Translations under genes and position numbers: made by a program | Notes under the pieces: model-generated | Database searches by the model: none | Seen by the model: only the letters and a program-made list of their open reading frames with translations | Told to the model about the DNA's origin: nothing | Assembly: GCF_000316645.1 (NCBI RefSeq) | Contig: NC_019684.1 | Span: 3,315,501 to 3,379,500 of the forward strand | DNA from: Nostoc sp. PCC 7524 | GTDB lineage: Bacteria; Cyanobacteriota; Cyanobacteriia; Cyanobacteriales; Nostocaceae | Length of the DNA: 64,000 bases | Direction of reading: 5' to 3' | In this document: positions 22,182 through 30,102 of the stretch, one piece after another | How the letters are laid out: the number at the start of each line of letters is the position of its first letter | How positions within the stretch are numbered: position 1 is the first letter of the stretch

Positions 22182-23315
22182 TTACCTACCGCCTATCGCC
22201 TGGGCGAGTCCGACGAAGAGCGGTATACACAAGCCGATCGCAACGGGCGTACCGATGGCTGTGGAGGCCCCGATGTAGGCGGAGGGATTGGCCGACGGGA
22301 TACCGGCTCGCAACGTGGGCGGACCTGAGATGTCTGAACTAGAGGAGGCGATGACGGCCAGAACCACGACACCGCCCAGGCTGAATCCTGTGGTGTAGTG
22401 GGCAATCAGGCCGAGACCGAAGGCGATAAGCCCATGCACAAACGGTGCCACTACGCTATACACGACGTACCACTGAGCCACCTTACGTAGTTCGCCAAGT
22501 CTTGACCAAGCCTCCATACCCATGACCAGCATCAATATCGAAAGCAAGCCGCGAAAGGCGGGATCGTAGAAGCTTTTATAGACACTTTCCGGCCGGGCTA
22601 ATATGCCAATAGCAATGCCGAGCAACATTGCCGATAGGGCAGGTCCCTGGAGGCTTTCCTTCACGATCGGCCATATTTTGACCCGATTATCCGCAGACTG
22701 CTGCTTGCTGAGATACTCTTGCCGGGTGCTGGGATAATCCTGCTGAGCGAGATAATCGCCTGCTGCAACGGGCTGCTTGCCGAGATACTCCTGCTTGCTG
22801 AGATACTCGTCTGCTGCACTACCCTTCTTTTTCTTTTTGAGATAAATGTTGGCTATCACAATCGCAGTTACGAGCGCTGGGATATCCATGAAGGGATAGA
22901 GTGCGCCAGCCCATGCCTCGTATTGCATTGTTTGTCCATCCAGTACCGTCAGGGCGGCGGCCATGGTAGAGCCACTCACAGCACCAAACAACCCCCCGGT
23001 CGCAATCGCATCCACAGTTTTGACCTTCGGCAGCTTGGCCAACGTATAGCGCGCGATGAATACAATGAGAATTCCTATTGCTATAGCAGACGCTACGGGT
23101 AACACCATCTCCGTTAGGTTGGAATTGCGGATCGCCTGACCACCGGTCAGACCGATTTTCATGAGCAGCATGAAGATGATGATCTGAGTAATCGCCTCTG
23201 GAATTATTAATTCGCTACCAAGGGCGGCAATGACCATACCACCAATCAGAAAGCTGAGTGTTGGGGACTGCAACTGCTTAACGAAGTCCATTAAGAACAA
23301 GGACAAAAAATCCAT
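22182..23315 (-). CDS. sbtA: SbtA, sodium-dependent bicarbonate transporter
   Basis: High-affinity Na+/HCO3- symporter of the cytoplasmic membrane, part of the CO2-concentrating mechanism, 377 residues with about ten membrane helices in two inverted halves. Family segments: QSPTLSFLIGGMVIAALGSE, FGAVSGSTMAAALTVLD (first Na+/bicarbonate motif), SFYDPAFRGLLSILMLVMGM and VIASSSSDISGPPTLRAGIP (second motif). The cytoplasmic loop (about 160-215) is long and repetitive, with EYLSKQ, EYLGKQ, DYLAQQ and EYLSKQ. The ATG at 23315 has AAGGAGG six bases upstream. A predicted NdhR operator and a long hairpin lie upstream. GC content looks higher than in neighbouring genes, and fragments of other sbtA copies flank it. 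Confidence 0.96.
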   Translation of the reverse strand: MDFLSLFLMDFVKQLQSPTLSFLIGGMVIAALGSELIIPEAITQIIIFMLLMKIGLTGGQAIRNSNLTEMVLPVASAIAIGILIVFIARYTLAKLPKVKTVDAIATGGLFGAVSGSTMAAALTVLDGQTMQYEAWAGALYPFMDIPALVTAIVIANIYLKKKKKGSAADEYLSKQEYLGKQPVAAGDYLAQQDYPSTRQEYLSKQQSADNRVKIWPIVKESLQGPALSAMLLGIAIGILARPESVYKSFYDPAFRGLLSILMLVMGMEAWSRLGELRKVAQWYVVYSVVAPFVHGLIAFGLGLIAHYTTGFSLGGVVVLAVIASSSSDISGPPTLRAGIPSANPSAYIGASTAIGTPVAIGLCIPLFVGLAQAIGGR

Positions 23316-23396
23316 GAATACCTCCTTCTGCCTCCTCTAAAAAAGAGCGATTATTGTGATAAGTGAGCTTTAAGAAGTAAGGGTGCAGCGCTTCAA

Positions 23397-23435
23397 CCCT
23401 GCCGACAGGTGTTATGCGAACACCTGTCGGCAGGG
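23397..23435 (-). promoter_or_regulatory. 17-bp perfect hairpin in the sbtA leader
   Basis: CCCTGCCGACAGGTGTT - ATGCG - AACACCTGTCGGCAGGG, a perfect 17-bp inverted repeat with a 5-base loop, 82 bases before the sbtA start. No T-tract follows on either strand, so it is not a classical terminator. It may be an mRNA leader structure, a protein-binding palindrome or a tiny mobile repeat. Confidence 0.7.
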
Positions 23436-23496
23436 GGCTCAAAGATGGCCGCTCTCCGAATGGGCTGGAAGGTGTTGCTGTCCCACAGTAACTTCT

Positions 23497-23512
23497 ATAG
23501 AGCAATATCTAT
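23497..23512. promoter_or_regulatory. Predicted NdhR/CcmR operator of sbtA
   Basis: ATAG-AGCAATAT-CTAT, an exact match to the ATAG-N8-CTAT motif reported for NdhR (CcmR), the LysR-type repressor of low-carbon genes in Synechocystis. It lies 182 bases upstream of sbtA, which is a known member of that regulon. The match is seen; its function here is inferred. Confidence 0.65.
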
Positions 23513-23550
23513 CTAATGCGCAAAATTCTATGTACTTAAGTCATATACTT

Positions 23551-23689
23551 AAATTCGCACAAAGTTGCGATCGTTTTACATGGATATGCTAAGTAATTTC
23601 AAATTCAAATCATAAGTTTTCCTTTTATTTTCAGAAACCCCGTATATCTCTGGTCAGTGTAAATTGCGATCACAAAATTTTCTCTATAC
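23551..23689. repeat. 139-bp direct repeat, copy 1
   Basis: Aligns without gaps to 24424-24562, with about 12 differences in 139 bases (about 91 percent identity). It starts AAATTCGCACAAAG and ends TTTTCTCTATAC. It is AT-rich and holds no gene. The two copies bracket the small membrane-protein gene and one sbtA ghost. Confidence 0.92.
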
Positions 23690-23774
23690 ACGGATATTGC
23701 ACCGAGGACGGTATGAAATCAGCCAAATCGGAAGAGTTGTGTGGACACCGCTCTTCTAGCCATGACTGAGCTAA

Positions 23775-24014
23775 TCAATCCACATTTATTTCAGGGGGAG
23801 CTGTTGACGGTTCATAAATCGTGGATGGACTGTAACTGGCGAGGTTAAACCACCCCACCGCCAGTAGGAGACCGAACCCACAGCCCAACAAAAAAGTCCA
23901 GGCGTGAGACGACTCGAGTACGCAGAGTAGGCGGCGATCGCCACTATATACCTGCACTAGCCAGCCTTCGCTGGTGTTGTCAAATTTTGTCCGCGTTGAG
24001 TCAAACTTGTTCAT
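23775..24014 (-). CDS. Small single-span membrane protein, unknown function
   Basis: I do not recognise this 79-residue protein. It begins NKFDSTRTKFDNTSEGW, has one strong membrane segment (AWTFLLGCGFGLLLAVGWF, about 42-60) and a short proline-rich tail ending PPEINVD. The ATG at 24014 has GGAG 9 bases upstream; a longer version from 24119 lacks such support. It lies 460 bases upstream of sbtA on the same strand, between the two 139-bp direct repeats, with the same GC-rich look as sbtA. It could have been carried with sbtAB, but a functional link is only a guess. Confidence 0.65.
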   Translation of the reverse strand: MNKFDSTRTKFDNTSEGWLVQVYSGDRRLLCVLESSHAWTFLLGCGFGLLLAVGWFNLASYSPSTIYEPSTAPPEINVD

Positions 24015-24200
24015 TGTGTACGCTCCATGCTGATCGAATGTTTGTGGCGGTGGCGGGCACTTGCGCGCTGCGACGGAAACACCTGTCAGAAATTCACCTG
24101 TGAATGGAGAATGTCTCAAGGAGAGAAACTGGGTCGCTCAAACCTGATGTTGATGTCGAACAGAAGACAGACATCTATGCTTTCGCCTTGAACGATATTC

Positions 24201-24245
24201 TTAAAGTTTATATAAGCTCATCAAGAAATCGGACAAGAAATCCAC
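24201..24245 (-). pseudogene. Ghost of a third sbtA start (14 codons with ribosome binding site)
   Basis: Minus-strand GTG frame encoding VDFLSDFLMSLYKL then TAA. Its first nine residues match the SbtA start MDFLSLFLM except at positions 1 and 6. A full AAGGAGGA (24254-24261) lies 8 bases upstream, as in a real sbtA. It could be a leader peptide, but a truncated sbtA copy is the simpler reading. Confidence 0.65.
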
Positions 24246-24423
24246 GTTATAATTCCTCCTTGATTCAGATATTGGGGGTCAAAACAATTCAAAATTGCAA
24301 TCATTAGGGGCTTATACCCAGAATTAATTCAAAATAAATCTTCTTCTTAATTTTGCCTTTTGCATTTTGCATTTTTAATTCAAAAAAGGTCAGAACGGCA
24401 GGCATTTGCTTAAGTTTATCTGA
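24246..24423. other. Gap with no gene
   Basis: AT-rich sequence between the sbtA ghost and the second 139-bp repeat. Several ATTTTGCATTTTTAATTC-type low-complexity runs are present; no coding or RNA feature is seen. Confidence 0.5.
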
Positions 24424-24562
24424 AAATTCGTACAAATTTGCGATCGCTTTACATGGTTCTGCTAAGTAATTTCAAATTCAAATCATAAGTTTTCCTTTTA
24501 TTCTCAAAAAACCCGTATATCTCTGGTCAATGTAAATTGTGATCACAGAGTTTTCTCTATAC
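24424..24562. repeat. 139-bp direct repeat, copy 2
   Basis: Second copy of the element at 23551-23689, same orientation and same length. Its right end touches the first recognisable codons of the broken ABC ATPase gene, so it may mark the breakpoint that removed that gene's start. Confidence 0.92.
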
Positions 24563-25392
24563 GTTCTCAAAACCCCAGCAATTCTCATTTTGACAAGAAG
24601 CTGTTCAAGCACTGGAAATCTCGGTGGGGAATATGTCGCTATCATGGGTGCTTCGGGTTCGGGTAAATCTACACTCATGAATATTATGGGGTGTTTGGAT
24701 CGTCCCACGACTGGACACTATATTTTTGAAGGTAGAAATCTGACTACTTATAACTACGAATTAATCGGTTATTTTTTTCAACTTCTGCTACTTGATTTCT
24801 GTACCTGAGCAATTGCGAAAGCCATTTTCTACCTTTCACTGCAATTTGAATTTTTTGCCTCTGAATGCTCTCAAATACCTATTTTTTCGTAGCTCACATA
24901 GCGATCTCCTATTGCATTCAAATTTCTCAACCCCAGTTACAGTAAGCATTTTTCATTTGCGGATGAGTCTAATCAAAGAATAGGTTTTGTATTTCAGCAA
25001 TTTAACTTACTCTCAAGAGCCACGGCGTTAGAAAATGTTATGTTGCCAATGGTTTACGCTAATATACCCAAACGCAAACGCCGTCAGAGAGCCTTAGAAG
25101 CTTTAAAAAGAGTAGGATTAGGAGAACGTATTTCAACCGTCCCAGTCAACTTTCTGGTGGACAACAACAACGGGTAGCGAGGCCGGCATTAGTATTAGCG
25201 GACGAGCCTACAGGCGCTTTAGACACTGAAACCTCTCATGAAGTGATGAATTTACTCACAGAACTGAATTAGCAAGGAATCACCATTGTCATTGTCACCC
25301 ATGAGCCAGATATTGCCGCCCAAACCAAAAGAGTTATTCACGTACAAGATGGTTTAATTGTCAAAGATCAGAATTCTACACTGCAAGTCTGA
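24563..25392 (+). pseudogene. MacB/LolD-type ABC transporter ATPase, multiply disrupted
   Basis: Remains of the ATPase for the exporter encoded just downstream. Intact pieces: Walker [17 protein letters not shown] (about 24643-24690), RIGFVFQQFNLLSRATALENV (Q-loop), [12 protein letters not shown] (signature), [14 protein letters not shown] (Walker B) and [15 protein letters not shown] (H-loop). Damage: no N-terminus; an insert of about 210 bp of unknown origin at about 24752-24963 splitting the frame; a one-base deletion just before the signature motif; an in-frame loss of about seven codons (the IARALVN region) after RVA; and a TAG in LTELN*QGIT. At least three lesions are each inactivating, so this is an old pseudogene. 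Motifs are too well ordered for chance. Confidence 0.9.
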
Positions 25393-25820
25393 AGATGTAT
25401 CCCGTAACACTAAACAAGCAAATAGCTCTCATAAAACCTCTGTGTGACTTTGCGTAAACCTCTGCGTGCCTCTGCGTTACAAAATCCTCATCATAGAGAT
25501 ATCACTACTCAGCACCTAGTTCACCCTGTTAGGTGAAGGCACATTCAATAAATCAAAGCTAGGATTATTGACATATCAGCAACACCACGAATAATTATTC
25601 GTCTAATTAGTTATTTAGTTTTATGGCAATTGCCATATAGATTAGGACATCAAGCAATCATACAATCGTTACAATAAACCGCTTTCAAGTCTGTAATTTG
25701 TAACCTGTCACCTGTAACCTGTCCCCTGTCCCCTGCTATAAATAAGTATTTATTTCTACAATATTCTTAATCATTGAGATTCCTCATCAGACTGCCAATA
25801 CTTTTCATAGACCAAAACTT
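25393..25820 (+). other. Intergenic region with repeats
   Basis: It contains CTCTGCGT-type repeats (about 25438-25480) and the heptamer run CCTGTAACCTGTCACC (25701-25736). No gene seen. The promoter for the exporter genes is presumably near 25740-25800. Confidence 0.55.
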
Positions 25821-27287
25821 ATGATTGCCTACATAGAAGTTCCCATTATTGGCAAAGTCAAGCACCCAACTAGATGGCTAGTGGGATTGTTAGCAGCTGG
25901 AGCTTTGGTTGTTGGTACAACGACAACCTATAGCCTTGTTAGTCAAAGAAATAATCAACAAGATGTCACGCAACTAACCGTTCCTGTAGAAGCAAAAAAT
26001 GTGACTCTGCGGATTACTGCCAGTGGTAAAGTTGTGCCAGTTCAGAGTGTTAATATTAGTCCAAAAAACCCTGGTGTACTGGCACAGTTATATGTAGAAC
26101 AGGGCGATCGCGTCCAGCAAGGACAAATTATTGCCCGGATGGATGTGGGTGATATTGAAGCCCAAATCCGCCAATACCGCGCTAATTTAGCCCAAGCCGA
26201 AGCCCAGTTAGCCCAAGCTCAAGCAGGGAATCGTCCCCAAGAAATTGCTCAAGCTAGAGCGCGACTAGCCCAAGCCGAAGCCCAATTAGCCGAATCGCGT
26301 GCAGGGAATCGTCCCCAAGAAATTGCTCAAGCCCAAGCCCAAGTCGATGCAGCTCGCGCCAGGGCAAATTATACATCTGAGCAAGTTAAGCGTTATCAAT
26401 ACCTCTACCAACAGGGAGCAGAGAGAAAACAATTACTCGATCAAGCCATTAGTGAAGATAAAAGTGCTAAAGCTAATTTGGCGGAAGCCCAAAAAAGGTT
26501 GTCACTACTGGAAAGTGGCACTCGTAGCGAGGTGATTACAGCCAGAGAAGCAGCCGTCATTGAAGCACGCGCCGCACTGGTATTGTTGGAAGAAGGTAGC
26601 CGCGTTGAGGAAATTGCCCAACGTCGAGCATCTGTGAAAGCGGCTCAAGCACAGGTAGCAGCCGCAGAAGTCAGACTCCAAGATACTGTAATTCGCGCGC
26701 CCTTTTCTGGCATTGTTACGCAAAAATACGCCAATATCGGCGCTTTTGTGACTCCTACTACTTCTGCCTCCACCAGTGCATCGGCAACTTCTAGTTCTAT
26801 TGTGGCTGTAGCCAAGGGTTTGGAAGTATTAGCGCAAATCCCAGAGGCTGATATTGGTAGAATTCAACAGGGACAGCAGGTGGAAATTGTAGCTGATGCC
26901 TATCCTGATGAAGTCTTTAAAGGTAATGTGCGTTTGATCGCACCGGAAGCAGTGATTGAACAAGGTGTAACATCCTTTCAAGTGCGGGTGGCACTGGATA
27001 CAGGTATAGAAAAGTTACGTTCTGGGTTAAATGTGGATTTGACATTTTTGGGCGATCGCGTCAATGATGCTTTGCTGGTGCCAACGGTGTCAATTTTGAC
27101 TGAGAATGGTAAAACTGGCGTACTTGTACCAGATGCTAGGAATAAACCCCGATTTCAGGAAGTGACTGTAGGCGCACAAATCCAAGACCAAACGCAAATT
27201 TTATCAGGAATCACAGCAGGCGATCGCGTATTTGTTGATCTGCCCAAAGACTACAAACTAGAGAAGCAGAAACAAGAGGGTAATTAA
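25821..27287 (+). CDS. HlyD/MacA-type membrane fusion protein of an ABC exporter
   Basis: Periplasmic adaptor of a tripartite efflux pump, 488 residues. One N-terminal membrane anchor (about 17-38, WLVGLLAAGALVVGTTTTY), a lipoyl/barrel half (SGKVVPVQSVNISPKNPGVL), then a long helical hairpin (about 110-290) with an internal duplication of AGNRPQEIAQA and many A-Q-A-E-A-Q-L heptads, a second lipoyl half (DTVIRAPFSGIVTQKYANIG), and beta-barrel and proximal domains. The 27-residue duplication is visible at DNA level. The stop overlaps the ATG of the permease by one base. In related operons an ATPase gene belongs here; only the pseudogene upstream remains. Confidence 0.9.
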   Translation: MIAYIEVPIIGKVKHPTRWLVGLLAAGALVVGTTTTYSLVSQRNNQQDVTQLTVPVEAKNVTLRITASGKVVPVQSVNISPKNPGVLAQLYVEQGDRVQQGQIIARMDVGDIEAQIRQYRANLAQAEAQLAQAQAGNRPQEIAQARARLAQAEAQLAESRAGNRPQEIAQAQAQVDAARARANYTSEQVKRYQYLYQQGAERKQLLDQAISEDKSAKANLAEAQKRLSLLESGTRSEVITAREAAVIEARAALVLLEEGSRVEEIAQRRASVKAAQAQVAAAEVRLQDTVIRAPFSGIVTQKYANIGAFVTPTTSASTSASATSSSIVAVAKGLEVLAQIPEADIGRIQQGQQVEIVADAYPDEVFKGNVRLIAPEAVIEQGVTSFQVRVALDTGIEKLRSGLNVDLTFLGDRVNDALLVPTVSILTENGKTGVLVPDARNKPRFQEVTVGAQIQDQTQILSGITAGDRVFVDLPKDYKLEKQKQEGN

Positions 27288-28504
27288 TGAACCTGCTAGA
27301 AAGTGTGCAAATGGCAGGTAAAACCCTGCTGTCTAATAAACTCCGTAGCGCCCTCACCATGCTGGGTATTGTTATCGGTAATGCTTCGGTGATTGCCATG
27401 ATTGGCATTGGTGAAGGTGGACAAAAATTTGTGCAGCAACAGTTAGAGTCTTTGGGACCAAACGTACTATTTATTATTCCTGGTAATCAAGCAACTCAAC
27501 GAATTTCCAGAGAAGTACCGAAGACTTTAGTATATGAAGATGCCAAAGCGATCGCTACTCAAGTCCCAACCATCGCCAATGTAACTGCGGAGTTAAATGG
27601 TAGGCAGGTTGTTACCTACAGTAATAAAAATACTGATGTCAATATTATTGGCACAACTCCCAGTTTCTTAATTGTGCGGGATTTTGAAGTCGCCCAAGGG
27701 CGATTTTTTAGCGACGTAGACATGAAGCGCAGCAATCAAGTTGCAGTGTTGGGGGGAAAATTAGCCAACAGACTATTTGGTAATAGTAACCCTGTAGGTC
27801 AACAATTAAGAATCAAGAATGCTAGCTTTCAGGTGATTGGAGTATTAGAAACCAAAGGCTCAAGCTTGGGTGTTGACTATGATGATGCAGCCTTGATACC
27901 TGTGTTCACTATGGCTAATCGGATTGTGGGGCGGACTTCTCCCTATGGACTGGAGTTAAGTTATATTGTGGCTTCCGCGAAAAATGCCGATAGCGTAGAT
28001 GCAGCCGTCTTTCAAATCACCAATTTGCTGCGACAACGCCACAAACTGATCGGTGAAGATGACTTTACCATTCGGACTCAAAAGGATGCTTTGCAAACAG
28101 TAGGACAGATTTCTAGTGCATTGACAATTATGTTAGCGGCGATCGCTGGTATATCTCTGTTTGTCGGTGGTATCGGTATCATGAATATTATGCTAGTTTC
28201 CGTCACTGAACGCACTCAAGAAATTGGACTGCGTAAAGCAATTGGCGCGACAGAACAAGATATTTTGCTGCAATTCATCATTGAATCTGTGATTGTTTCA
28301 GCCATTGGCGGCTTAGTTGGGACTGCGGTTGGTGTCAGTGGGATTATGTTAGTAGCAGCTTTAACACCCTTAGAAGCAGCAGTTTCACCCGTAGCGATTA
28401 TGACTGCTGTGGGTGTCTCTGGTGGAATTGGTTTATTTTTTGGTGTTGTTCCCGCCCGTCGTGCTGCAAAACTTGATCCGATTGTGGCTTTAAGAAGCGT
28501 TTAG
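27287..28504 (+). CDS. MacB-type ABC transporter permease
   Basis: Permease subunit of a MacB/DevC-like exporter, 405 residues: N-terminal helix (about 20-42), a large periplasmic domain (MacB_PCD, about 45-260), and a FtsX-like domain with three helices at the C-terminus. Motifs: SALTMLGIVIGNASVIAM, IGGIGIMNIMLVSVTERTQEIGLRKAIGA (coupling region to the ATPase, about 290-320), and the GLFFGVVPARRAAKLDPIVALR ending. It starts within the stop of the adaptor gene, so the two are co-translated. The cytoplasmic coupling segment looks intact, suggesting that another cellular ATPase may drive it. Confidence 0.9.
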   Translation: MNLLESVQMAGKTLLSNKLRSALTMLGIVIGNASVIAMIGIGEGGQKFVQQQLESLGPNVLFIIPGNQATQRISREVPKTLVYEDAKAIATQVPTIANVTAELNGRQVVTYSNKNTDVNIIGTTPSFLIVRDFEVAQGRFFSDVDMKRSNQVAVLGGKLANRLFGNSNPVGQQLRIKNASFQVIGVLETKGSSLGVDYDDAALIPVFTMANRIVGRTSPYGLELSYIVASAKNADSVDAAVFQITNLLRQRHKLIGEDDFTIRTQKDALQTVGQISSALTIMLAAIAGISLFVGGIGIMNIMLVSVTERTQEIGLRKAIGATEQDILLQFIIESVIVSAIGGLVGTAVGVSGIMLVAALTPLEAAVSPVAIMTAVGVSGGIGLFFGVVPARRAAKLDPIVALRSV

Positions 28505-28529
28505 TTAAATTCTTAACAGCTTTACGGCG

Positions 28530-28619
28530 ATGTCTAATCAAATCTTTTTCAAACCGCAACCCAGCTAAAACCTGAACACAAGCTGATATATTCTGTCGCT
28601 CGTCTGTTTCTTCAAACAT
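28530..28619 (-). pseudogene. Remnant of an Rpn/DUF4351 transposase-like nuclease
   Basis: Thirty codons starting at the ATG at 28619, containing MFEETDERQNISACVQVLAG and LRFEKDLIRH, resemble the central part of PD-(D/E)XK Rpn-type proteins common in Nostoc. No frame continues on either side. Recognised from family memory only. Confidence 0.45.
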
Positions 28620-28647
28620 ATCGAAAGCATAAAATTATTGTCATTCA

Positions 28648-28698
28648 GTTCGTAGTAAGGGCTAAAGCCCTTTTCTTAGAACTAAAGTCCTTACTACA
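28648..28698. repeat. Dispersed repeat (GTAGTAAGGGCTAAAGCCC)
   Basis: Palindrome-rich element ending AAAGTCCTTACTAC, related to 5398-5452. It lies between the permease and the convergent Rieske gene. Confidence 0.7.
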
Positions 28699-28739
28699 AA
28701 CCTTTAATTATTTACACCGCGTATTTAATGCTCCTTGTC

Positions 28740-29798
28740 TTATTTCTCGACTTGATTTTTCATCAGCCTTTGCACACTGACTAATGCCCGATTTAACTCA
28801 TAATTCCGTCTTTGGGGATTTTGTAAATACGCCTGCTGTTCCTCCTCAATCATCTGTACATCTTGCACCACTAAACCATCAAGAAACTTTTGCGCTGCGC
28901 CAAACAAACTATCTTTGACAAACTGCCGAAACCATACAGGCAATTTATGTAATCGCCAAAAAGCATTTAATGAGGTGAAGTGAATTAAATAAGCTTTCGT
29001 TTGCGTTTCACTCACCGGACATAATAGACAATAAATTTTAAAATCTTTGCCTAATGTAGACATCCAATGAGGATAGATATAACTCACATCCAAAGGTTCG
29101 GGATGTAAGCGGCGTAATGCAGGGAAAAATAACTGTGAAATAGACCAAATTTTATCTATTTTGTAATAACTTTGCGCTTGGTAATGTGCGTCTACACGGT
29201 GATTATCTTCATCAATATCTTCTAGTGTTGCTTCTGCCCAAGCCTGCAAATCCTGATGTAAATGTCCGTGATACATATCCATCAGGTTTTCAATTAAATA
29301 AGAATAATGAGCCTGACAATTAATTACTGCAACTGTAGCAATATAGTTTAAATGCTCCCATTCTGGTAAGCCTAAAGGTTCTACAGATGGTTCACCATCG
29401 CCAGGAAATAACCAAATAAAACCGTCTTGTTCTTTAACTGGATAAAGTCGGATTGTGCAATTAGGTAGTTTCTGATTGGTGGCTAGATAAGGAACAGTTG
29501 CACATTCACCTTGATGATTGAAACGCCAACCGTGATAAGCACATTCTAATTCATCGTTGATGACTTGTCCGTGACTGAGTTTAACTTGACGATGGGGACA
29601 ACGGTCTTCTAAAGCGTGAATTTGTCCTTGACTGTCTCGATAGAGTGCGATCGCCTGATGCCAAATTATAATTCCTAATGGCCTATTTGTGACTTCACTA
29701 CTGCGCGCGACCACATACCAATGATTAGGGTTAATCCCCAATTGCCGAACATCACGACTTGGCACAATTTGAGACAGAGAGGACATAGGTTGATACAT
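28740..29798 (-). CDS. Rieske non-heme iron oxygenase (ring-hydroxylating type)
   Basis: Rieske-type oxygenase alpha subunit of 352 residues, probably hydroxylating or demethylating an aromatic or chlorophyll-related substrate; electron donor not seen. Rieske cluster ligands: C67-P-H69 and C86-A-Y-H89 (CPHRQVKLSHG, ECAYHGW). The mononuclear iron site is suggested by NLMDMYHGHLH (two His, with a downstream acidic residue). The layout resembles VanA and pheophorbide a oxygenase-like proteins; unlike PaO it has no C-terminal membrane helices that I can see. The ATG at 29798 or 29786 (MSSLSQ) may be the start. Transcribed away from the YbjN gene. Confidence 0.85.
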   Translation of the reverse strand: MYQPMSSLSQIVPSRDVRQLGINPNHWYVVARSSEVTNRPLGIIIWHQAIALYRDSQGQIHALEDRCPHRQVKLSHGQVINDELECAYHGWRFNHQGECATVPYLATNQKLPNCTIRLYPVKEQDGFIWLFPGDGEPSVEPLGLPEWEHLNYIATVAVINCQAHYSYLIENLMDMYHGHLHQDLQAWAEATLEDIDEDNHRVDAHYQAQSYYKIDKIWSISQLFFPALRRLHPEPLDVSYIYPHWMSTLGKDFKIYCLLCPVSETQTKAYLIHFTSLNAFWRLHKLPVWFRQFVKDSLFGAAQKFLDGLVVQDVQMIEEEQQAYLQNPQRRNYELNRALVSVQRLMKNQVEK

Positions 29799-30102
29799 CC
29801 TTGGCGGCGTTACAATCGGAAATTGCTACACCATTGACTAATTACAGGTGCAGTAAAACATATATTACAAGTAATTACGCCAAAATGGAATGTAATATTT
29901 CTTACTAATATTTCATAATGAACCAAAGCAGATAACCACACCCTTGGTTTTTCTGTCACCTGTAACCTGTCACCTGTCACCTGTCACCTGTCACCTGTCC
30001 CCAATCCCCAGACTATTACTTAAGGAACTCAACCTAATTTTGCTTACAGGCTATAAAGTATTGTGTAGATAAAACAGCGAATATATTGAGAGAAAAATCT
30101 GT
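29799..30102. other. Divergent intergenic region with heptamer repeats
   Basis: It contains about six CCTGTCA heptamers with a CCTGTAA variant (29952-30001). No gene seen. The YbjN and Rieske promoters should flank the array. Confidence 0.6.

Noticed and set aside
24539..24808. 89-codon frame holding a Walker A motif
   Set aside because: It is a fragment of the disrupted ATPase, annotated as part of that pseudogene rather than as a gene.
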